From positions 10,684,981 through 10,748,980 of the forward strand of contig OX579640.1 of the NCBI GenBank assembly GCA_951230915.1: a DNA stretch of 64,000 nt, written 5' to 3'. A model generated the notes under the pieces. The model did not search any database. It saw nothing but the letters and a program-made list of their open reading frames with translations, and was not told the origin of the DNA. The stretch comes from Antitrichia curtipendula (Eukaryota; Streptophyta; Bryopsida; Hypnales; Leucodontaceae). A program made the translations under genes and the position numbers. Shown in pieces: positions 47,801-61,275 of this stretch. How positions within the stretch are numbered: the first letter of the stretch is position 1; every line of letters starts with the position of its first letter.

Positions 47801-50800
47801 TTTGTAGTCTTTTCCATATTCGGAGTGTAATTTGCAGCGAATTTGTGAAGTTTTCTAGAACATAGGTTTTTATTTATTTATTACTGAAGTCAATTATGAT
47901 TTGTTACTCTCGTTGGCTCAATTGTGGACAGGGTCGGATTCTTGTATGATGGATCTGGTGACAAGCTATCGCATCTTCACAAGAGTCCGCCAATGTGTAG
48001 TTCTTTCGTCTATTCTGCGTCCTTCTGAGGAAATATTTAGACTTTTTGATCGCATTATACTTCTGGATGGTGGCCAATTAATGTACCAAGGACCGCGTGA
48101 GGACGCAATACCATACTTTCAGAGTCTTGGGTAAGCTGACTAAAACTGCTTGACATACTGCCTTTTGCGAGCCAGAGCTGGTAAATGTCATCTACAGAGA
48201 CCGTGAATGTGTTTATCTAATCTAATCCCACTTCCTATGCTCCAGATATTTCATGCCCAAGCATATGAGTACAAGTGAATTTTTATCGGATGTCACTACT
48301 CCCGAGGGAGTGCGTTATCTGAAATCGGGATGTACACGTTTAGATCGCGAAGACTTTATAGCTCGATTCCACTCGTCTCCGACATTCAGGGACATCCGTC
48401 GAGTTGTTGACAGTACTGATTTAGTTCAGGTGCATTGGGCACAGGTATCAGATACAATGACACCTTCCTCTTCTTAAGTTTATTTATATAGGCTTTACAT
48501 TGTGTTAGTGCTTGCATCAGCTCCATAGAAGCCTTATTTCATATTCTTATCTTCTTTCACTGCGAAATTATTCGACGAATCATTGTGGCTGTTAATTGAG
48601 GTTAGTGGGACACCCCAACTGTCTAGTACTAGGGCTAGTTACATTTCTTTAGACGACTCACACTAATTTCCCGTTTCTGGACCGCTCTCAGTTAACTTGA
48701 ACGGAAATACCACCGTTAGAAATCTCGCAGAGCCGATTTGATGACTTTGTAGGTGTGAAGTTCATTGAAGATTAATTGGTTTGTAGGATTTAGCTCGTTC
48801 TTGTTCATAGAGTGGCACTTGCTAACTGCCGGCTTCCTTTTTTCCCCTAGATCTGAAGACTACATTCTTCGCCATTCAGTGAGTTTAAGATGATAAGATG
48901 GATTCAAGTCGGTAGCGCTGGAAGATTCATTCATTTGAAAATCGACATGGGTTTTGAATCTGAGCATGAATTTTCATTGTGTAGGGTCGAAAACCATTGG
49001 GACTTGGCTTCACGGAAGGACGATCGAAAGATGGCAGTGATTCGAGTGGTCCTGTTTCTACTTTGGTGGCAGGGGTCATTGAGAAAGGGGGAAGTCTTGC
49101 GGAGGTTTGTATGGATCACACGTCCATTATTTCTCCCGGAGATGAAGTTGTTGCCATTGGGGGCGCTGGTGGATTACTCAAGTACTTCAAGACTGACGAT
49201 CCTCAAACTAACGGCCCTTTGGAAGGCCACCTCGCTGAGGCTATCGATGCAGTCGCAGATCCGGTTCGGTTGCAGCTGGAGAGGCCTTTGGATCCTATTG
49301 AGGTGCCTCATTTCCTCACTTGCAAAAACTCCATAGGATTTGCGTGTTTATTTTCAGAGGACTCCAACTCAACAGGAACCAATGATTTATTTCACTTCCT
49401 GAAACATGGATGTGGCAAGACGGCGTAGATTCTTGCCCTGATTGACGTACCAAAACCTGGAATGATCCATGTGCTTATGATCCATGCATATCCGCAGAGA
49501 TGAATGATCTAACTGTCTTCTTGTGATGCATTCGAGTTCAACTAATTCTTGGGTACTGGATGTTCTCAGGAGACAGGACCTTATCTTGCTCAATTTCAGA
49601 ATGAGTATGTCTTGAACTTCAAGTCAGAATTCAAGCTTCTTCTCAAAAGAGAAATGAAAGTAACCTGGCGTAACAAAATGGGCCTTCAACTACGGTTTGC
49701 ACAGGTATGCCTATCAAGATGCAATTAAAGTACTGGTGGCTCCTCTTGAATCATTCTTTCCGAATTTATTCAAGCTGTGAGTAACCTGCACAGAAAATTC
49801 TTTGAATATTAAGCAGAAACAGGCATGTGTTTGAAAAGAAACAGTTTCTTGTTATTAGCACAAGAGATGGGCTCGAGATTGGACATAAAGATTTGAAGGC
49901 TTCTTTCATTTCTTACATTAGATTGCAAGCACCCGAATACTAAGTTGGTGCGTAGTAGTTTCAATGGTTCGTGGGGAAATTTTATCTATTCAGGTTTCGA
50001 AATGAGGCTAAATCTATAGTTGCACGCACCCATTGCTTGCTGATAATAAGATCAGAACTCTATAACAAGGATCTCTTAATTCATTTCCCCCCCTCCTTTT
50101 CACGTCTTCTGCTTTGAGGAGCAGCAAGAAGGTAACCCGTGCAGAAGTGGTTGTCTATGTGTTTGCAGGTTCTGATAATGAGCCTGTATTCTGGAGTTGT
50201 ATTTTTTCGAGTGAACAACGACCCTGAACAGCTCGTTATGAATTTAAAGAGAGGTGTCTTTTTCATCTCTGTATTGAACATGACCCTGATCAACTTGGGA
50301 CAGCTTCCAGCTCTTTTAGAGGAGCGGGCAATTTACTACAAACAGCAAGGAGCCCATTTCTTCCGCCCTCAGTCTTTCCTATTTGCAAAAATTATTGCGA
50401 GCCTGCCATTTTCTCTTCTTGAGGTTCGAGTTCTAGCTGGATGTTTTATTTTATCATTCACGTTGACTGGTTGCTGTAACTTTTCTAATTATTTTAATCC
50501 TGACAAGAGCTTTTAATTTAAATAGTCCAAGTTGTGATGTCATTGGCTGAATTTAAACGTGCATCCTACTGTACCGTTGCCTGTACTTGCTGTATGTCTT
50601 TCTGATATCTTCGTCATCATATTTTGAGGTTAATTGGAGAGTTTTTTCAGTTTTCACAACTATTTTCTTGTATTCACGAGATGGAAGAAACAATTAGAGA
50701 AACATTAATGGGAAAAAACGCTGTTGAGGCTTGTTTTTTCATATTGTGCAATTACATCAATTCCTTCACTTAAGTAGATAGATGCATAAGAGTTCCCCAT

Positions 50801-53800
50801 TTGTAATGCACTTCAGTATTTTAAGTTTTCAGTCGTAGGTGCATGCCATCATCACTTAGAGGAAATTTTAATTGTATTCCCGTTTTTTGACAGGCTACCT
50901 TGTGGTCAGTTATACTTTACTTTATGGCTGGTCTGAGTGTGGACGATGGCGGTTGGCACTTTTGGGTTTATTATGTGATTTTGACTCTGTCTACCATCAA
51001 CGGAGCCTCCTTGGTTCGTTTTATGGCATACTTTGCTCCTGATCGTGATGCTGCAAACGCTGCCATAGGTATTTTTACGGCTGTACCTGACACCTTCAAT
51101 TCAGCTTTAGCGTGTAAAAACAGCAATGAAAGATTTAATCTGCGCTCATAAATTTCTTCTTTCTTAGAATGTAGCAGTCGAGGCACTTCATGTTCGTTGT
51201 CATCACAAAGCAGCTCGATTGACATGATAGTAACGAGCTTATCTCTCGATAAATTTTAATACTTCTGTTCATCATTAGACTATTGGTCTCTTGTGTTCGT
51301 TTGTGAATACTCGCTATCTAAACTTGTCGTATTGTCTGTCATGATGTTTCAGGTATCATCGTAGCAATATTCATTCTTTTTGCCGGATTTCTGGTCCCTC
51401 GTTTCTTAGTTCCGAAATACTGGATTTGGGCATATTATATTGACCCTCTACAGTGGGCCATCACGGCCTTGGTCATCAACGAATATAACTCAAAAGGCTA
51501 CAGCCTACCCTGTAGCCAAGTGCCAAACCTCGCAAACCTTCCCCAGTGTATTGGCAGACCAACAGACACAGTAGGCCATGCCTATTTAGCTCGAGGACAA
51601 TTCTACACAAGCAACAGTTGGATAGCTGTTGCTGTTGCTGTGATACTGGGATGGATTGTGCTCTTGAACCTTGGAGCTTACTTCGCTCTGGCTAGAAAGC
51701 GACACGTTCCACAAACCCTCTCTCCATACATGGAGGTGATAGCCAAACTGGATTCTGTTTTGTTGGTCTACTCGGAAGTTATTTTTGAATAGCCAAACTG
51801 GGTCTAGTGAGAATTCATGACAGTTTCTACGTTGATCCACTGGTTCTTTCCTACTCTTAAATCATTTCAATGGAAGCTGCAACTAATATAAAATTAATAA
51901 AGCTCTAATGGATGTGCAGATGAAACTCTCATCGAGTAACGAACAAAATGACGTCAAGACCATAGACGAAGAGTGGGGACAAGCCGAGTCCAAGCTTTCC
52001 CTCGCGTCAATTCCTATCACACTATCCTGGCATGAGCTAAATTACGACATCATGATTCCTGCTATTGGTCAGACGAAAACTGTCCTCAACTATGTTTCCG
52101 GTTGGGGAAAGCCTGGAGAGATGGTTGGATTTCTAGGAGGATCTGGGTCTGGAAAATCAACGTTACTGAACTGCCTGGCAGGTACGTCGGAAATGTTCGA
52201 GGGTCAAGCAACTCATTTTCATTTTTAATCTACGTTACCGTACCTGGTCATTCAAGCTTTGTCATTGAGCTCCTGTAAATTTGAACATCGGTTTACTGTT
52301 AGTGAATGGATCAAAATATAGGAAGATGTACGACCAGACTGGTTGGGGATACGCCTTGGTGGTTACTTGGTAGTCATTTGATTTCCAGCATATGTGAGGA
52401 TTATTTTGCAACAGCGATTGGATTGTGCTTTCTGCAAATGTTTTCTTTCGTAGGTCGAATGATCCTCAGTAAACCTTCAGGAGATAATATTGCGTAGTAT
52501 TAGCGTTGAACCTACTTGTTGTAATCTGTTACGACAGAAGGTTTAAACATCAAAGTCTGCCTGCACGATACCGCTTCAGAGTTTAAAATTCTCTTCGTCC
52601 TCGTCGTAGAAGCATAGGCCATTTTTACATAAGCTTCTACTGTGAGTTCAATGATAATTGTACCATCCACAGGAAATATCTGGAGTTTATTGTGTAGTTT
52701 GGGAGATCTAAGGATGCATGTCCATTGCCATGCTATCTTTTGTTTGGTCGTTATTTCTTTTTCTACATTGTTAGTGATTTGTGGTTCAGGGCGGAAGGTA
52801 TCTCTCGCACGAATCGGAGGCCAAATACTGGTGAATGGATACCCTAGAGTTCGGGACACATTTGCTAATGTGGAGGGCTATGTGGAAGATATCATGGCTT
52901 TGGCTCCTTATTTGACTGTTCGAGAACACATAGAATACAGCGCCGCCATGCGATTGAGCAAGCAAGTTCAAGTTAAAGAACGTAAACGTTTTGCTGAGGA
53001 GGTAATTGTTTTCTTCAATTGAGACTGTACTTCAAATCAAGTTGTATCGATCCCTTCAAGGCCGTTTCTGATTACTGTATGCATCGACAAGTATGAAACT
53101 GTAGTAATGAATTAGGAGTGAGGAACTGTCTAGGGCTCGTCGTTGGTGGGGTACCTAAGTTATTTTATGACTTCAACAGGCTTTTGGGCTTGCGACAAAC
53201 TGAAACGGGACATCAATTGACACAAACGCATCTTTAGACGTTCATAACCATATCTTTTATAGCTCAATGAGTTCCATGGGTTGATAAGGGTAGTATTTGA
53301 TAACCAAGAAGGGTTTTTTCGAGGGCCGTTTTCAGTAGCAGGAACTAGTTCATGATTATGGAATATTCTGAGTGCAGGTGATGAATCTCATGAAAATCAA
53401 CCACATCTCCAATATGATACTGGCATCATCGGGAAACGAGGAGATATCCAAAGAGCAGGCTGTGCGGGTTACTATTGCCACGGAACTTGCTGGCAACCCA
53501 AGCGTTCTATTTCTAGATGAACCCATTAAAGGACTTGACAGTCACGCTTCACGTCATATCATGGAATGCCTGAAGGTAGGTCACTCCATGAACTTCTGTT
53601 ATTCGTAGATTGATATTACGATAAAGTTTTACGATACTATTATTACATTGAGGATTAAACATAAATATTGCAACAATGTTGAGTTAGATTTGAAATTTGA
53701 ATTTGTTGACGCAGGCCTCTTCATTGGGTAATGTCATGCCTGATGGGATTTACAAGCGTTTGAATGGTTTTAGAGATGGCACTCTCATTTCGAAGCTATT

Positions 53801-56000
53801 AGCTGCCCTGCACAGTGTCCTTGTTTTTGTGTCTTGTGAACAAGTACTTTTTGTTGTCCGTTAGTATCATACTTTAGTAGATTTAAAGTTGTTACTGATT
53901 TGCAAACTCTGTGGGTACATTCTTGCAGGCAATTGCGGACACCGGGAAGCTTGTACTAGCATGCATGCAGCACCCGAGCCCTGGTTCATTCTTCAGTAGC
54001 ATTCAACTTCTGAAAAGAGGTGGCGAAACCATATATTTTGGTCCACCGGGACCCAATGGAGAGCTTCTTATCGTAAATTCTCTACCTTTCCTTCCCCAAA
54101 GCCTCACTACTGACTACTGTTTCAAGCAATTGGTCATGGAATATTTGAGTCTACTGTCAAAGTCATTCTAACTTGTACTTGATTTTACGCAGAAATATTT
54201 TGAAGCAATTCCTGGCACACCACGATGCGCTCCAAACAGAAGCCCAATTACTTACACTCTTGACTTGATTGGAGATGGTGCTGCGGACCGCAAAGCGAAC
54301 AGAGACTATGCCTTTGAATATCGAGTCAGCGAGCTGGCCCTTCGTAATCATATTGAGCTGCAAAATCTTCGCCGATCCAAAGGACACAACGGGCCTGAAT
54401 TGCTGGAATCTGGTTACCGTGCCCCTTTTTCAATTCTTGCCTGGGAAGTCGTGTTGAGAATACAGCGAATTTACTGGCGCAACACGACCTACAACTTTGG
54501 GAGAATGACAGGCGCCCTTGGATTGGCACTTATTTTGGGCTCTATTTATTTTAACATCGATCCTCATACGACCGCGAAAATGAATGTTAAGAGTCAAAGT
54601 CTCTTCATACTGTGTGTACTATTGGCTATCAGCAATGCACAAAATGTCATTCCTCACATCTTGAGGATGGGAGTTACGATTGAGAGAGAACAATTGACAC
54701 ATCAATATCATGTTTTTGTGCATAACTTGGCGTGGACTTTTGGGGAGGTAATGTGCATTTCGTGATACCAGGCGAGATCGCAGCAATACTTTACAGCAAA
54801 ATAACTTCGTCATCGCTTGAAACTTGAAACTTGTATTTGTACTATCTCTCTAGATGCTGCAGGATATCATGAAGAATACACCTGATCTCTCTAAACAGTC
54901 TGACATTTTGTGCAGTGTGCATTTGACTGATGTTTTTCAATGATGAACTTTGATAGGTACCATATTTGGCAGTGTCGACTATGATCGTCTGTTTTGTGTT
55001 TTGCCTCATGGCGCAAATCGCAGTACACTCAGCTGCTCAGTTCTTCAAATTTTACTTCATACTCTTCGAGTTCAGCCTGGCCATTACTTTTCTGGGCATG
55101 TTCATTGTATTTATTAGTCCAGTTCCGCAGGTATGTATGTCTTTTCTCCCTGAATTTCAGTTTGAATGAATCATCTAGTTAGTGTTTATTAACCTTTGAA
55201 AGGCTCTTGGGGTCCCTCTATATGACCCATATTTAGTCTTATAACTCTTCAATTGTGGTTTGATATTCGAAATGTGATACATTGTTATTTACGTACTTGC
55301 ATGATCATTAATTCACTTTGTACTGAAAAGTATATGGTCAATGTTTTTCTAATAGAATATCACCAAATTCATAATATACTGTCACCTGACTACATTATAT
55401 ATGGTGACTCTCTACAACTAGTTGAAGTAAATTATCTAAGAGAGGAAATCTAACTAATACCTTGAAATATTGATGGCTTTTGATTTTGAAATTACAATTG
55501 ATGGTTTATTTTACTATACGGCCACATAGGGCTTTCAGGCCCTTCAAGGGTTAAGTCATGAGTTTAATTTTGTGCAGGTAGCTGCTGTTCTCATTCCCAT
55601 CATCATTGGTTTTTGGACATCGACGGGAGGCTCCGTGGTTCCAAAACGCATGATTCTGAAGGATGTGATCTGGATATTCTGGACAAACCCAATCCAGTGG
55701 GTACTGAATTCTCTTACTTCCATCACTTTCTTCTGCGACACCAACAAGCCAACGTGCTTGGATTCAGGTCGTAACTCGGCTTGTCTCAGTGACCCAACTG
55801 CTTGTCCACAATGTGATTGCAAGCGCCTAGACGACGCACGCAATGCTTTTGTTTGGACCACTATCAAGTACAACCGAAGCCTGGATCACGGTCGCATCCC
55901 TATTGATATGCTCGTCCTGGCACTGTACTGTGTTTTCTTTCGAGTGGCAACGGCTTTGGCAATATCCTTCGTCAAACGGAAGCGTCTGGCCAACAAATAA
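44885..56000 (+). CDS. Full-size ABCG (PDR-type) transporter with internal PDZ domain, 19 exons, 1735 aa
   Basis: Exons: 44885-45398, 45984-46426, 46544-46618, 46760-46856, 47292-47753, 47932-48130, 48246-48429, 48985-49302, 49570-49704, 50169-50423, 50894-51068, 51353-51735, 51920-52181, 52790-53001, 53378-53575, 53929-54072, 54193-54747, 54957-55130, 55578-56000. All introns are GT-AG and phase holds throughout. The order is NBD-TMD-NBD-TMD, as in PDR exporters. A Ser/Arg-rich N-terminus spans about 1-310. NBD1 (about 320-620) is degenerate: Walker A GPAGSGKR (377-384), LTESE at 500-504 instead of LSGGQ, and Asp524-Gln525 at Walker B. A PDZ-like domain with GLGF (664-667) fills exon 8 (659-764). 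TMD1 spans about 810-1080. NBD2 has Walker A GGSGSGKS (1153-1160), ISKEQ (1261-1265) as signature, Walker B Asp1285-Glu1286 and His1319. TMD2 spans about 1400-1735. The start ATG has A at -3 and G at +4. Usual PDR length is about 1400-1500. The substrate is unknown. Confidence 0.92.
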
Positions 56001-56797
56001 GTCCCTTGGGCGTACCTCCGTCATCGCAGTTTTTGTTGGGAAGATGACTTAACTCTAAATCACCATTGACATTAGTATGGTAGAGTATATAATAGATACC
56101 TCTCCTTGAGACTACATCAGGATCAGAGTAAATCGGGATTGTTAAATCTTGGAGATCTGTTGGCTCTGTGAGAATTCACGGAGGACTAGGGTTGTGACTC
56201 TTAATCCCCCTCTTTTCCAAACTGCAGTGCGTCTCATGACGATGAAAGTAACAGGAGAGGATTTTATAGTTAGCCTGAAGCTAGTTCGCTCAGCAGAATT
56301 GTAATCTTTGTTGGATGTAGACATGTAGATGTAAAATATATTGGTATTCAGAGCGTTTGAAGACCATATAAGTCTAGATACTGAAGGTCATACACGGTAT
56401 TGTATAGTAGCCTGTATGCTAAAATTGAAGTTCATGTCATTTCTTGAAGACTCGGGGGTCGTTTTTCTTTAAGGAGACAAGAAAGTCTCGAAGTGTGTCT
56501 AGAAATGGTTAGTGGAAGTGTTGCACAATACTGCGATGTTTTGTGATGTTTTGCAATGTTTTGCGCTGTTTTGAGGCTCAAAATTGTTTTAAAATACTCA
56601 TACCCAAAACAAGGCTAGAATTTTCATCTACATTTATTGGCTTTGTATCATAGGGGAGGAGGCTTCGCAATGATAGAAGCTATTTGTGAGGAAGTTTGTG
56701 TAGTTACATTACTTGAAGTGAGTCAATGCCACAAGGACAAAGCTAGTCATAGTGCAATTGCTTGTTCTCTAACAAATCCAAGTGAAGAATTTTTTAG
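56001..56797. other. ABCG 3' region and AT-rich DNA
   Basis: The transporter 3' untranslated end should lie in the first few hundred bases. Past that I see no gene. A short GATGTTTTG/CAATGTTTTG run occurs near 56537-56570. Confidence 0.45.
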
Positions 56798-57750
56798 TTA
56801 ACCCCTAAAGGTTTTTGACTATGTTTTCACAAAAAACGCTCCCAAACTGCCATTTCTAGTACAAGTACGAAATTTTGGAAAAAAAACATTTTTGGACACA
56901 TGTGACCGTAGGATCTTGTAGTAAACTAGTTTGAGAAGATGTGGAAAAAATTTCAGAAATTTCCACCGTGTAGATTGCAAGATATTAGCATTTGAAGTGA
57001 CAAAACCCCTTTTTTTGTCCCTGCGAGAAACCGGGCAGCTGCACTTCACATGGTCACATTTGTATGAAAAAATGTCCAAAATGGTGGTAACTCTTTGGAT
57101 TCATTCTTCAAAGCAAGTTAGCTACATGCTTGAAAATTTGCAGATCATTTGGAAATGTACAACATATAGGAAAAAAATAGTAAGTAGAAAGAAGTAGAAA
57201 ATGATTCAAAACACTAAATTGTTAAGGATTTCATTATGGAATTGAAAAATGCCAATCCAAACGATTGTAATGTTGTAATAAACAATCTACACCTCGTGTT
57301 TATATTTTTTTCCAAAAATATTGAAAATTGAGTTAAATAAAGGACTTCAAAGTTTATTTTAGAGTAGAGATTCCATAACTACCCGCAAACTACCCACAAC
57401 TAAAATTCCTCATAATTTTCATCTCATAAATCAAAGTGGAATGATTCAAAGCTTTCCTTGTGCACATAAATCTAGAGAACCAATTTCAAATTTTTATTTC
57501 TCTAAAAAATGATTTTTAAAGAAGTTTTTTTTGCTGCCCGGGCTGCCCGCTGAACAATGAAAACTACATATCATACCATAACTTTTTAACCATGTGGTCA
57601 AGAGTTATGAAAATTGTTGGGCCCTAAAGCTACTCCTCGGGCACATCTCGTGTGAAAATTTCAAAGAAAAAAAATAAAAATTCCATTCGTGGTGAGCTGC
57701 CCCAAAACGCTATGTTGTCAAAAAACGGTGTTTGGTCCTTTAGGGGTTAA
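56798..57750. mobile_element. TTAA-flanked TIR element, 953 bp including flanks
   Basis: The block starts TTAACCCCTAAAGG and ends CCTTTAGGGGTTAA, so 14 bp at the ends are perfect inverted repeats including TTAA. An older inverted copy is at 1657-2590, and further partial relatives are at 28117-28435, 33285-33722 and 61297-62183. An internal 88-codon open frame resembles one in the older copy, but no transposase was recognised. The structure is consistent with a non-autonomous, piggyBac-like (TTAA-target) family. The superfamily is not proven. Confidence 0.75.
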
Positions 57751-58054
57751 TTTATTCAAGTACATCCTTCAAAAATTTTAGAGTAAAATTCAGACGCTTT
57801 GCTAGTTCAATGTGCCTAAACTTCAAAAAGTAGTTTTTCCTAGCCCTTCCTTAAGGTGAAGTTGTCTTTCAACATTTTAAGGAAAAAAACATGTATATAT
57901 GTCTAGAACTTGTACAATTTAGCCAATATGTTGGAAACTAGGTTGAGAATATATGTAAAATTGTTTAACCAAAAAAATTTCTTATTCATCTTTGAAAAAA
58001 TTATAAAGTAGGTGGCACTAAATGAAAGAAAAAATTAAACCACCAATAACCTCT
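57751..58054. other. AT-rich DNA, nothing recognised
   Basis: I see no gene, RNA or element boundary here. Confidence 0.5.
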
Positions 58055-60050
58055 ACAAGAAACTAGTGTGCTTTATATCATTGCCGCAACTAAAATACTA
58101 AGTATTGTAAAAGTAAAAATAAGTCTCTAAATTTTTTTATTTAAATTTTTTTTAAATTCAATATTTTTTATATACAGGGTGAGCAAGGGCTTTGTTGTGA
58201 TGTGAGAGGTTGTATTACTGATAAAAAAAGAAAGTCGTACACAAAAGGACATGCAATGTAAAAGTTATTCTTTGTCCAAAATAAAATATAATTAATTCAT
58301 TTTTTTAATTTTAAAAAAAAAATTTAATTTTAAAAATTTCACACAAAGTTTGTGCATCCCTCCATAGGGAGAACTTTCCAACAATACTATGAATGTAGTT
58401 TAGGAATTGATAGTTTATTTGATTGCAACTCATCACCAAAACAAAACAAACAACTTCATTTAAGGTATATATTGAGAATTATCAATCCCAATGGTATGAA
58501 TGTTTTAGTGTGCTTTGTGCCGCTGCCACAGCCAAAATAAAAATAAAAATAACTTTTTAAATTTTTTATTTGAATTTTTTTTAGATTCAATATCTTTTAT
58601 GCACAAATGACTGCAAGGGCTATTTTGAAGTGTTAGAGATTGCATTCTTTTTATGACTAGAAAGCTTTATGCCGGAAAAAGTGTAAGGGCTTTGTTTTGT
58701 GCCATTTTGATATGCTATGTCAAAGTTATGGGTTTTCTAAAACAAAAGATAATTTAATTCAATTTTTAGATTAATAAAAACTTTGAAATTTAACTGTAAC
58801 TTTCACACTGTTGGTCCAAAGTCCAAATGCCACAAAACAAAGTCCGTGCACCCTTCCACACATAGAGTTTTTCAATGGTACTAAGAACGCCACCTAGCAA
58901 CTTATGGTTTCTTAGATCTTAGCATAATGAAACAAAACAAACAACCTAAATTAAGGTATATTAGTGTACCATGTACCAATGGCACAACCAAAGTAAAAAA
59001 AAAAATTTATTTTAATTTTTTAATGCACGATAGAATGTAAGGGCTTTATTGCGATGTGAGCAATTGCATTCTTGGTACAAATAGAAAGCTCAATGCACAA
59101 AGGAGTGCAAGGACTTTGTTTCATGGTGTTCAAACATGCGATGTGAAAGTTATGTTTTTTCCAAAATAAAAATAAATTTAATTCAATTTCTTAATTTTAA
59201 AAAATCCATAACTTTCACACTACATGTCCAAATGCCATGAATTTGACACAAATAGAAAGCTTTCTTCCAAAAAGGAGTGCAAGGGCTTTGTTTTGTGGCG
59301 TTTGGACCTACAATATGAAAATTATGTTTTTTTCAAAATAAAGACTAATTTAATTCAATTTTTGAATTCATAATAAAAACTTTGAAATTCAATAATTTTC
59401 ACATCATAGGTTTGATTGCTACAAAACAAAATCCGTGCACCTTTCTTTGTGAAAAGCTTTCGAATGGTACCAAGAACGCAATCAAGGGATGCATGGTCTG
59501 GGAGATCTCAACATGTCAAACAATAAACAACCTAACTTAATGGATGAATATAAGACTACTAGTGTGCCTTGTATCATTGCCAGGCTACAATCCAAATAAA
59601 AATAATTTTCTAATTTCTAAATTCTAAAATAATTTTTAATGCACAAAAGAATGCAAGGACTTTGTTGGTGTGTGAGAGGTTGCATTTTTGATATGAATAG
59701 AGAGCTTTGTGCACAAACGAGTGCAAGAGCTTTGTTTTGTGGTGTTTGGACATGCGATGTAAAAGTTATGGTTTTCAAAAATAAAAGATAATTTAATTCA
59801 ATTTTTTTGAATTTAGAAAACCTTTGATACTCCATAACTTTAACACTATATGTCCAAATGCCACAAAACAAAGTCCATGCATCCCTCCTTGCAAAGAGCT
59901 TTCCAACGGTTCCAAGAACATTGTCACATGCCTCATGATTTCTTGGATCTCAACCTATCAAACAAACAAAACAAACAAACTTAAACTATAGACCTAACTT
60001 AAGGTATAGATTGAAAATTATCAATCCCAATAGTGTGAATGTTCTAGTAA
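58055..60050 (+). repeat. Complex tandem repeat, block 3 (longest)
   Basis: The two sub-unit types of block 1 recur in higher-order arrangement. TAGTGTGCYTTGTRYCRYTGCC starts occur at about 58062, 58507, 58970 and 59557, each followed by one or more AAGGGCTTTGTTTTGTGG sub-units (58185, 58682, 59037, 59108, 59278, 59652, 59723). CCAAATGCCACAAAACAAAGTCC with a CCCTCC-type segment closes each set. The period is roughly 450-590 bp. No coding sequence is present. Confidence 0.7.
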
Positions 60051-61216
60051 GCAAGAAATCAGTCCTTTTTTTTAAATTTATTTGAAAATTTTCAATATTG
60101 ACTTGAAAAAAGAACTTTATAGTTCTTTATGCCTTCCATGTCAATAGAAGAAAAATCCTTATACTTTAACTTCAATATTGCAATTGAATGGTTTTAATAT
60201 TTTTGAATACATATCAATCCACACGATCAAATAAAATTAACTAATCATTTTTTAGAATATCCTTTTAGGTGCCCTCTTTGACATTGAAATTTAAAAAATT
60301 TTAACTCTTGAAATATTCATTTGATTGATATGAAATAAATCTTCACATATAGATTAGAGTGAGTAGCATCCATTCTAAAAATCTCATGTATAATTTCAAA
60401 TTTTAAAGCCAATAAAGCTTTAATTTTCAAAAAGTTCAAATTGCTTTCTTTAATCCTTAACTCCTTAAAGGATTAAGTGGTTTTCTGATAGATCTCCTAG
60501 TGATAGATCTCATCTTGATCTACAAAGTTATAGTATTATATTTAGATAGTAGTTGGAAGGTATTTGCTTGTTTGTTTGTTTGTTTGTTTGTTTGTTTGTT
60601 TGTTGTGTCATATAAATTAATTTGACAATTCACATTAAGTTGAAGGATGGTTTTGAATTTTAAGTGGATATTTATCTAAGTGGTCAAAATTTTTTACTTG
60701 ATTTGTACCTTTTAAACCAAAGTTAAACTTGTTTAGAGGAAAAAAATAATAAATATCATGTTAGAAATTTACTTCAAACAAAAAGACACAAAGGAAATAC
60801 AAAAGTGCGATTTGATGACATAGGAGATAATTACCCTTCTTCTTTCTGACAGTTTTACACATTTGGATGCTTTGGAGATATGGTGTTCAAATCATATGCG
60901 TTCTTGCTGACGGCTACTCTTTAAGGTATGAACACCCATAATCATCACTTAATACAATTAAGCAAAAATTGACTAAAATTTGGAAAAAGATATAATAAAT
61001 GTTTATTAGCAAATGCTCCTTTGAAGAGAAGAACTGAAGTAGAATTATAAACTTCATCTCCAAAATGCAAAGATATTCATTTCTAAAGCTCATTTAAGTA
61101 AGTAACCAATAATTGATTGCAAGGTCACCCATAAATTTAGCACAACACATGACCTCCAAAAATGGTGGATTCATAAAATGAAATATATTCAAGAACATCT
61201 TATAATGATTTCCGCT

Positions 61217-61275
<59 letters not shown>

